A DNA stretch of 64,000 nucleotides from Liopterus haemorrhoidalis (Eukaryota > Arthropoda > Insecta > Coleoptera > Dytiscidae): NCBI GenBank assembly GCA_963971575.1, contig OZ020616.1:24459120-24523119 (forward strand), written 5' to 3'. The stretch's first letter is position 1. Each line of letters opens with the position of its first letter. Below the pieces are notes generated by a model, which saw only the letters and a list, made by a program, of their open reading frames with translations, was not told where the DNA came from and did not search any database. Shown here one piece after another: positions 56,193-64,000 of the stretch. The position numbers were made by a program, and so were the translations under genes.

Positions 56193-57736
56193 TTTGTTTT
56201 CATGAAATATCTCCTACTCTTTCTTAAGTTTGTTAGTCGTCTTATTAATGTTATATTGATGTATAAAACAAAAAAAAAAAAAAAAAAAAATGATAAAGTT
56301 ATTACTTTCCTATCCATACAAAAGTCAAAACAACGGCTTATTATTTGGTGGGCAATTTTTTGTGAGGGTCATACCCGTATCATGCTCAACTAGATAAGCA
56401 CGCATATAAAGGGGAGAGGGACTCGTGGATATGAGCCTCTTTAAATATTTCAATATGTATTCTGTATTCCTTTAGTTGTTTCCTTACTTTCCGGAACTAC
56501 TTCCAGCGCTTTCTCTTTTGTAATTATTTCCCTGTTTTTCCTGTTCCCTGTTAATTGTTTTTTCTTCATTATTGATTCTGAAGCAACATCTCAAATCTGT
56601 CAGGCATTTGTCTATAGCAGCGATATCCTAGCTTGAAATTCAATGCCTGACAGGATGGTTTAGACTAGGAATGACAACGGGTACCCGCTACCCGACCCGT
56701 TAAGATTGTACCCCTTTTCGATTTAGAATACACGATTTAGAATAAAAGTTCTGGATGTTCGCCTAATACTAGATGACTACATCCTTATTAACTCACCTGG
56801 CTACCTTTCGTGGTAAATATCTTTATCTGCATACGAACTTGGTAGCAATATGGATATTAACGTGGTAACTCAAACTTTACTTCAGAATCTTTTCGATACT
56901 GTACAGACAACTCGTGGGTCGATTCGGCGTCGAGTATCTAAAGGTCCGTCTGTAGGAGCGATATAGTCATACGACATAATCGCGGGCTCATTTGCCGAGA
57001 CAATGTCATTGGCCAAGTACCTATCTACACCAAGGGTAAGGTCGTGCATCTTTTCATTGTCGCTAGATCAGCCATTTCGAATAAAGATATCAGACGTCTT
57101 GTCTACACTTATCGCTAGGCTCCAATGGTTTATAAAAGGATACGTTCGCCAGCCACGTGGTATTCACATAAACAACTCATCGAAACAACTTACCTTTTTA
57201 GATACCGTACTTTCTTATTAGGTTTAGAAACTTACCTTCTCTGTCCTGTTCGCCACCGTATGGAACCTATTATTACCATTCTACAAATTTAATAAATAAT
57301 TCTCCTAATAATAATAAACAATAATGAGAAACAAAACAAAACTTTTCCATTTTGGAAATAAATTAGTTAATCATTATTAAACCTTGCTTTTCTTGCTCTG
57401 TAATCTCATAATATGCAAAAATATATTAACAAGCAAATTCATTTATATCTTAAAATCTTCAAAAAAATCGGTTGCAAAATAAAACGGACAACCATTATAA
57501 TCTGGCATCCAATGGAAAGTTTTTGTTTTACTTCTATAGGTTACAATTTTGTCTCGGTGGTCCGTAGCTTCTCAAGCGTAGGTATGGCTAGAACCTTAGC
57601 TCAGCCAGAAAAAAACAGTTTTAACTTCGATCAAATATCAATACAGTGAATCAATACAATTTGATGTTTGCCAACATCAGAGCTTGTCAACCGGTGTGCC
57701 GTGATAAGACTAGGTGTTCCGCAAGAAAATTGTATA
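56193..57736. other. Intergenic stretch with a hAT-type end and unassigned sequence
   Basis: A poly(A) run is at 56269-56290. 'aggaatgacaacgggtaccc' near 56670 resembles a hAT terminus. About 56740-57240 is less A+T-rich and may be old coding sequence; the frame at 57003-57221 could not be matched to a family. The rest shows nothing. Confidence 0.35.
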
Positions 57737-57738
57737 TA

Positions 57739-58707
57739 CAGCCTTGGACAAATGTATGGAACGCCTTTCATTTTATTGAATTTTAGGATTATTACAGGAA
57801 AAATGGTAAATAAAATAATACATACAGCTATTAATGGAAATTACAGGAAAAATGGTAAATAAAATAATACATGCAGCTATTAATGGAAATCAAAAATATT
57901 AATATTTTGTGGTACCTCCTCGTGCTTTAATTACCGCACGTACCCTTTTAGGAATTCTGTTCACAAGTTTTTTACGTACATCGGATTGTACACTCAACCA
58001 TTCGTCCACAATAATTTTCTTCAGTTCTTCTTTTGATTTGCATTTCTAAAGAGACACCTTGTATATCAGAATCGACCATAAATTTTCAAATTGCGATAAA
58101 TCTGGTGACTGATGTGTTATGCAAAAAGTGGCACATTGTTTTTGGAAAACCATTCATTTGTTGCTTTGGCTTTGTGACAGGGGGCATTATTTTGTTATAA
58201 AAACATATTCTAGATTGTTTTCATCAAATAATTTTAATATTGATGGCTCCAAAACTTCATTAAGCATGGTAATATAACGAGCAGAATGATGCGTCCCTCG
58301 CTCAGAAAGATTTCACCTAAGCCACTGGCGGACATGCACCCCCAAATCATGATGCTACCACCACCAAATTTGACCGTAGGGATGATGCTGTCAGGATGAA
58401 AAGCCTCACCCGGCCTACGTCTTACAACGATGGCTCCAGGTTGTCCAAAAGCTGATCCACAAAAGAAAAAAACAAACCTTAATTTCGTAAATTTATAGTA
58501 AATTAAATTTTAAATTGTTAGTGCAATAATTGCTTAGAAATTTATTTTTCTGTTAAATTTTTGGATTATCTGGTTAGACGTACGTCTTTTTGAATGTGTC
58601 AATGATATTTTAAAAATGTTTTGTCAAATATATACAAGTTACAATGTACATAAATTTAGATATTATATTTTAACTACATGGGTGCTTCATACATTTGTCC
58701 AAGGCTG
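57739..58707 (-). mobile_element. Tc1 transposon, internally deleted (969 bp)
   Basis: CAGCCTTGGACAAATGTATG and the inverse of a similar right end are flanked by TA (57737-57738 and 58708-58709). Autonomous Tc1 elements are about 1.6 kb, so this copy has lost the first part of its gene. Confidence 0.85.
57903..58455 (-). pseudogene. Tc1 transposase C-terminal remnant
   Basis: Minus-strand frames contain VVRRRPGEAF, FGGGSIMIWGC and, at the end, VRAVIKARGGTTKY, all characteristic of Tc1 transposases. The N-terminal DNA-binding domain is absent and the frame is broken, so no active protein is expected. Confidence 0.8.
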
Positions 58708-58709
58708 TA

Positions 58710-59634
58710 TGTAATGAATATAATAATAATGTCAACAAATTTGAACCACTCACAGATATGCATTTTTATTTTCTCAATTTCAAACACTCCTTATGTGAAC
58801 AAACATAAAATGGTAACAATTAAAAATATGAAATGTCTGTCTATAAAATTATTAGCTCAGGAATTATGAGTAGCTGTATCAAGTATTGACCTTAATTTCA
58901 AAACAATATTTGCGAAAATCAGTCCTAAATTTATCACTAAAAAACTTAATGTTATTCTAGGAGTGTTCTTTCAACATTGTAAAGTTAATTTTGTAGATAG
59001 AAAGCATAAATAGTTTATTTGGATTATAATGGTATTTATTTTAAGATAACACAATTTCCTACAAATTTTCTTTATAAATTAAATATAATTTCCGCATATT
59101 TTGAAAAGTATGTTGTGTAAATTTTGGTCGCTCTAAGTGTACCGTGTTATAAATTTCATTTTATTTTCACAAATCTTCTTATTTTTCATGGCTACCAACA
59201 AAACTACCACCCTAACATGGCTTAGTCAGATGAGAAAACATCGTGAATGAATTATATAAACTATAGGTGTAACCAAAGCTATCTTTATTACTGAATGTTT
59301 CAAAACATATCTAATCATTTGTCAACAGAAATTCTAACTTAAATAATTAGATATACTTATTAAATATTTGCTTTGATAAGTCCTACATTTAGATCAGCTC
59401 ACCGCGAAGATCTTAGTTTATTATTGTTGATATAAAACTTATCTAAGCAATTTAAAATAAACTGAGCTATTTACATTTATTAAGAATAATTTAAGTCCTT
59501 ATTCCAATCCGTTCCCAGGATTTATTGAGTAAATTACACATGATTTGAATTGAGTATTTGTACCCCTCATTATTTGACCTTGGTAGTACAAAGATAATTA
59601 ATTATTTTTTGTTTTGTTTTTATTAATCATACAG
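58710..59634. other. Intergenic stretch, nothing recognised
   Basis: A+T-rich sequence; the small frame at 58678-58869 is partly the Tc1 end. No gene or repeat is supported. Confidence 0.4.
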
Positions 59635-59635
59635 G

Positions 59636-60545
59636 ATGGCGCAAAATGAACGTTGTGGTTTCAATTCTTTATAACTTTTTTATTTAAGTGATAATGTTTA
59701 CATTTTTTTTAAATACAGTATATTAATGGGGAATATTTTTGTTTTAATTATGAAATATGATATCACGCAAGTGGTGGCCATTTTCTGCTTCGCATATTCG
59801 TGCTCTTTCTAACACATTTTCCATAACCTTTCACAAAATTATATAACCTTTCGTGTTATGGCATTGATTTCATTACGAATATTGTTTTTTAATTGGGGGA
59901 TGGTTCTTGGCTTATTAACGTACACTATTTCTTTCAAATATCCCCAAAGGAAACAGTCAGGAGCGGTTAAATCCGGTGAACGTGGAGGCCAATTGAAATC
60001 GTTTCTGCGCGAAATTATGCGTTCACCAAAGATATCCCTTAACAGAGCCATTGAGTGAGGGACTCAACAGCGCATACTGCGAGGGGCAATATGCGCTGTG
60101 GCTCCATCTTGTTGGAACCGCAGGGTTGGATGGTTTTCCACAGCGGGCCTCAAAAATATTTCCAACATTGGTTGGTTCGATATTGAGCACTCTTGATGGA
60201 AACTGCGACACCGTCTTTATTTTCAAAGAAATATGGGCCAATGATCCTTTCGGACGATACACCGCACCAAACAGTACACTTAAGCAGTTTTGCTTGTTTA
60301 CGAAACAATTTGAAATGGGCTTCATCGCTCATTATCAAGTTGTAAATAAAATCTGGATTTTCTTCTGTTTTTTGCCGGAATAAAATGGCATTATCAAGCC
60401 GTTGCTGGTAGTCTGTCGGCTTTAATTCTTGTACAAGCTGAACGTTATATGCGTAATGTGCCCAAAATTCTCTGCAGCGATCTTCGTGATAGCCCAAGTT
60501 GTGTCGAACGTCTCCTTGTTGATGTTTCTGGACTTTCCTGCATAC
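59636..60545 (-). pseudogene. Tc1/mariner-superfamily transposase remnant
   Basis: Minus-strand frames read VQELKPTDYQQRLD and NLIMSDEAHF (first catalytic Asp) near 60290-60450, then TVWCGVSSERIIGPYFFE. After a gap and frame change near 60055-60150 they read MALLRDIFGERII, PPRSPDLTAPDCFLWGYLKE and VNKPRTIPQLKNNI. The motifs belong to an IS630/Tc1/mariner lineage with a longer spacing than classic mariner. The middle catalytic region is missing. A possible left terminus CAGGATGGCGCAAAATGAAC is at 59633, but no right partner was found. Confidence 0.75.
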
Positions 60546-60599
60546 TCTCTCTGCTATATATAGTTATTATGGACTTATCCAATTAGAAACAATTCCAGG

Positions 60600-60728
60600 T
60601 CATTTGTTTTTTAAATTTTAATAAGGATGACGTAATAATGACGAACACAAACATCTATGGTCTGACCGGGATTCGAACCCTTTGGCATAAAAAGCTGGGT
60701 TGTTACCTCTGCGCTACCGAGCCCGACA
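60600..60728 (-). ncRNA. tRNA-derived SINE-like element
   Basis: On the minus strand, 'tagcgcagagg' (box A) near 60715 and 'gggttcgaatccc' (box B) near 60675 form a polymerase III promoter with tRNA-like spacing. The sequence then continues into a non-tRNA body to about 60600. The full extent and tail were not determined. Confidence 0.5.
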
Positions 60729-60735
60729 ATTAATT

Positions 60736-61635
60736 TATAATTTTTTACATCTATCAAACAAAACCACGGGTGTAAATATGACGGAAGTTCAAAATTGACT
60801 TATATTTTATTTTTTGCTGAACGTAATTGAAAAGCTACTGCAAAATATTCACCATAGTAAACATGCTAGCTAATAACATAAATAATTGTAATTTGACTGT
60901 ATCAATGTAGTCAGTTTTATTAATGATGGCGTCCAAGGATGTTTCATATTCGGTTGCACATGTATTATTATTAAATTTCCTTTCAATGGAGGTGTAAAAG
61001 CGAGTAATATTTATCAGAAACTTCAAAAATAGTTTGAAGAAGAGTGTTTATCACTCAAAATAGTCTTTAATTGGTGCAAATCTTTCCAGGATTGAGGAGA
61101 GCGTCAAACTTGCGGCATTCGCGCAGAACGCCACAATTCTTCAGAATTCAGATTATAAGTCCAGGGTCTATTATGAATCTTGAGAATATGGGAACAGAGC
61201 AGTAAACGAAATTCTGTAAAGGAAATTGCTAGAGTTTTAAACATTAAAATTAGTTCTTGGGAGGCAAGAGATTTAACTCTAATGAGGAACTGATCAATGC
61301 TGTGCAAAATCGTCGGTTTTGTCAACCAAAAGATTTTTTTCAACTGGAATGCGGAATCCACCAGAGCTGGGACCAGTGTATTTTAAAAGAGGGGGGGGCT
61401 GTTCTTTAGAAACATGATGTTTATATAATATTAATTCATGATTTGTATCGACCAGCAAAAATAAAAGGCAGGTCAATTTTGAACGTCCCTCGTTTATCGA
61501 TTTAGAAAGCTTCAAACAGTTTAAAATTGTTTTTAATTAATTATGACAATCCATCAGCTATATATGTAAGTGAGTCTCAGACATCCAAACCACTACCTTA
61601 ATATTACACTTTTAGTGCGAATATAGATTAAGGTT
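60736..61635. other. Intergenic stretch, nothing recognised
   Basis: Small minus-strand frames (60835-61515) show no protein features. A G-run lies near 61392. No paired repeat ends were found. Confidence 0.4.
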
Positions 61636-61879
61636 ATATTTATCAGGGACCTGAAGCTAAACCCGAACCCGAACCGAAAACTGGAAAAAACCTATATTTT
61701 TCGTGAACCTGAACCTGAACCGAACCATTATATTTCAAGATCAGTGAACCAAAACCTGAACCCGAACCTTTTATGATTAACCGATAACCATGTATTTTTA
61801 ACAGGTTCAGGGAATTATTGTTTACTTTTTTTATTGTGGTCATTATTCTATACTTTACATTTTAAAATTATTATTTCTT

Positions 61880-62495
61880 ATAAGCTGTTCACTTTTGTAA
61901 GAACAAACTAAGAGGAAATTTTGTTTTCAACAGTTTGTACCTTTGAAACTGTATGTCATGTTGGTATTACAGAAAAATAATTTGAAAAGTAATCTGATAT
62001 TTCAAATTATTTTTCTAAATATGTCATTTAAAAAAATATCATTTGTCATATTTTAATTTTGAGTAGTGACATCTTAAATATTTTGTAAATATAATACTAA
62101 CCTAAAATAATACAAACATAACCCAAAACTGTAAAGCGTTTTTTACAATATAATCAAGTTTCTAAAAGTCAGTAATACACTATAAAAATCACCAAAATAA
62201 CTAGATCTAGTTTGTCCTTACAAAAGTGAACAGCCTGTATAAGTTGTTCATTTTTGTAAGAACAAACTAAAAGGAAATTTTGTTTTCAATAGTTTGCACC
62301 TTTGAAACTGTTTGTCATGCCGGTATTAAAAAATTATAAAAAATGTCACTTTCTTAATAATTATCAGAACCAATAAATCTAAAGATTTTACAGCGTAATG
62401 AATATTTTAAATTGTCATTTAAAGTCCGTATTACACTATAAAAGTAACCAAAACAACTAGATCTGGTCTGTCCTTACAAAAGTGAACAGCTTATA
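61880..62495. mobile_element. MITE-like block with repeated inverted ends
   Basis: 'aagctgttcacttttgtaag' near 61882 and a similar copy near 62239 face the inverse 'cttacaaaagtgaacagc' near 62217 and 62473. This suggests two overlapping or tandem copies of one inverted-repeat family. A related end is near 41931. Target duplications were not resolved. Confidence 0.5.
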
Positions 62496-62798
62496 GTATA
62501 TTTTATTTTGAAATACGTTACAAAATCTAGTGGCTTTGGTGATTGTTGTGTTGTAAGTGGGCTTTAGAAAGGATGTCAACTTGTAAATATGGCTTTGATT
62601 TTTCTTTGGTTATATTCATTCAAAAATTACAAATGAAAGATTGTCATTAATGTCAATTAATTGTCAAATATTTTGAAAGGTGTCATCTCAGAATTACCAC
62701 CATTTAAGATGATATAAATATACAACATAAAAAATGAAGTTGCCCTCTTAGTTATATATTAAAAAGTGAAATAGAGTATACTTAAAATTTTCATTGAA

Positions 62799-62822
62799 CC
62801 CTAACCTAACCTAACCTAACCT
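62799..62822 (-). repeat. Interstitial telomere-like repeat inside hAT
   Basis: About four and a half CCTAA units lie inside the hAT element near its right end. The same unit occurs in the mariner at 35569-35598. Confidence 0.8.
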
Positions 62823-63137
62823 ATAAAAAATCTGTTATTGAACCTGAAACCGAACCGAAATTACCATACTGAACCTGAATCCGAACCTGAACCTAAATAA
62901 ATTCAGCTTCAGGCCCCTGATATTTATCAACCTATTCTCCTAGCCTAGAGCATTTATGAATTTGTCTCATCTTGGTATGAGATCAAAAATTCCTGTATGA
63001 TAGAAATCTAGCTCTTGCATTGTTAACCACACAGAGACAGCATTATGTAGGTACACTTGAATCATCTATTTTGTAAATAGGAGTAGTGAAAAGGTGAATT
63101 TTTAAATAACACACGTCAGTAGAATCATAAACACTAA

Positions 63138-63273
63138 GGGCCGGTTTCTGAAAGCCTAGTTGAGTTTAATCTTTTGGTTAAACTCAGTTATAATATAACA
63201 AACCCATAAGTCACCGTAGCAACCATTTCCTAACTATTTAGTTATAGTTAACTAGGCTTTCAGAAACCGGCCC
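63138..63273. mobile_element. PIF/Harbinger-like MITE (136 bp)
   Basis: GGGCCGGTTTCTGAAAGCCT and its inverse form the ends, with TAA duplicated (63135-63137 and 63274-63276). It is a short inverted-repeat unit without coding sequence. Confidence 0.85.
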
Positions 63274-63276
63274 TAA

Positions 63277-64000
63277 CAAAATTAACTTTATTCTTTAAAA
63301 GAAACTCATATTCCTTAAATGAACTTATTTAAGGTAGAACGATCTTATGAACCTCCAAATTAAATTCAACTTCCGCTTCTTCAGTGTTGCCAATTTGTAA
63401 AAAACTAAATCTTAGTTCGCCCGTAGCACGCTAGAGGTCTATTCATAACAATCTGTGTACCGCTGTCGTCCAAGATATGTCTTCAGCGGTTCAAACTGTT
63501 AAATATCTGAGCGAAGCAGACCTGGACTGTAAAGAGGAAGGCCTAAAATTTAGTAATGAAAAGACTGCAGTAGGCCTATTGTACATGTTTTGCATCATCT
63601 TGGTGAACTGACAGCCCGTTTCTATGAATCTTTCTTAATCATTATAATTTCCTCCCGATTTAATTTTTTCCCTCCCGAATCATTAATATTTTGGCCATTC
63701 CCACCGAGCATATTTGCCGTGTCCCTCTCAAGATATCTCATATCTGTCAAGATGAGCCTATGCCAGCAGTATCAGCAGACTTGCCTCGCTTACTGCTTTC
63801 TTGAGTTGTCCATTCGAGTGCTACTCTACTGATTTAGGGAGTGCTTCTCCGCAAAATATAGCCGCTATTTTCGCCACTTAATTTCGTGGGTTTAAGGCTG
63901 GTCCAGTTCCACAGCTAAATATTTAAGATTTTGCCTGGATTCTTCCCAACATCAAAATTAAAAATTTATCTAAAATCAGGTATCCTATACCTCAACAAAA
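63277..64000. other. Window end, possible LINE reverse-transcriptase fragment
   Basis: Around 63445-63600 a plus-strand frame reads AVQTVKYLSEADLDC and EEGLKFSNEKT, similar to the 'GLKFS..KT' block of LINE reverse transcriptases. The preceding and following sequence does not confirm it. No other feature is seen to the end of the window. Confidence 0.3.

Larger units (their letters stand above)
61644..62919. mobile_element. hAT-type element (1,276 bp)
   Basis: CAGGGACCTGAAGCTAAA and the inverse of CAGGGGCCTGAAGCTGAA form the ends, with an 8-bp duplication ATATTTAT (61636-61643 and 62920-62927). Subterminal 'cccgaacc' and 'cctgaacc' repeats lie at both ends. The interior is filled with a second repeat family (about 61880-62495) and a telomere-like run. 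No transposase was recognised. Confidence 0.85.

Noticed and set aside
1..64000. CRISPR array, bacterial operon or organellar insert
   Set aside because: No regularly spaced identical repeats with unique spacers, no clustered prokaryotic-type genes and no rRNA or mitochondrial genes were seen.

Overview
The window is insect-like nuclear DNA: A+T-rich, with one spliced host gene, interstitial TTAGG-type repeats (the common insect telomere unit) and a very dense, deeply nested load of transposable elements. The species cannot be named from sequence alone. The only confident host gene is a two-exon Ste24/ZMPSTE24-type CAAX prenyl protease (27606-29184, + strand, 438 aa, HELGH motif). Nearly everything else is mobile DNA or its remains.

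Layout. 1-3090: A+T-rich repeats and a Helitron-like end. 3092-15705: a giant imperfect palindrome with arms of about 2.5 kb, roughly 97% identical where compared by eye. Its left arm and centre are filled with nested elements: three copies of a ~1.08-kb PIF/Harbinger-like family, TA-flanked MITEs, a foldback MITE, and a 1,198-bp inverted-repeat element carrying a spliced SWIM zinc-finger gene (copy A). 16320-27348: a second copy (B) of that SWIM element, split by a 9.8-kb P-superfamily insertion (16564-26386) with 13-bp perfect terminal repeats and an 8-bp target duplication. The insertion holds an uninterrupted 896-aa THAP/P transposase and a truncated second THAP gene. The outer edge of copy B lies about 260 bp upstream of the Ste24 start codon.

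29260-36130: MITEs, a hAT inserted in a hAT, and a mariner whose transposase frame is interrupted by telomere-like repeats. 36200-42400: a minisatellite with a perfect hairpin, a G+C-richer unassigned block, hAT-type elements and microsatellites. 42423-46999: a very compact Ty3/gypsy-type retrotransposon with identical 146-bp LTRs, a 5-bp duplication and a broken pol. 47000-64000: more MITEs, a Harbinger-type element with a transposase remnant, a LINE 3' end with an RNase H domain, a Helitron, several hAT elements, Tc1 and Tc1/mariner-type remnants and a SINE-like unit.

The P transposase is the only uninterrupted transposase frame seen and could act on its own ends. The neighbouring THAP fragment resembles truncated P products that act as repressors. 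The SWIM element, MITEs and most hAT copies lack an enzyme and would need one supplied in trans. No bacterial, CRISPR or organellar content was seen. Identities rest on motif reading and hand-matched repeats, without database searches.
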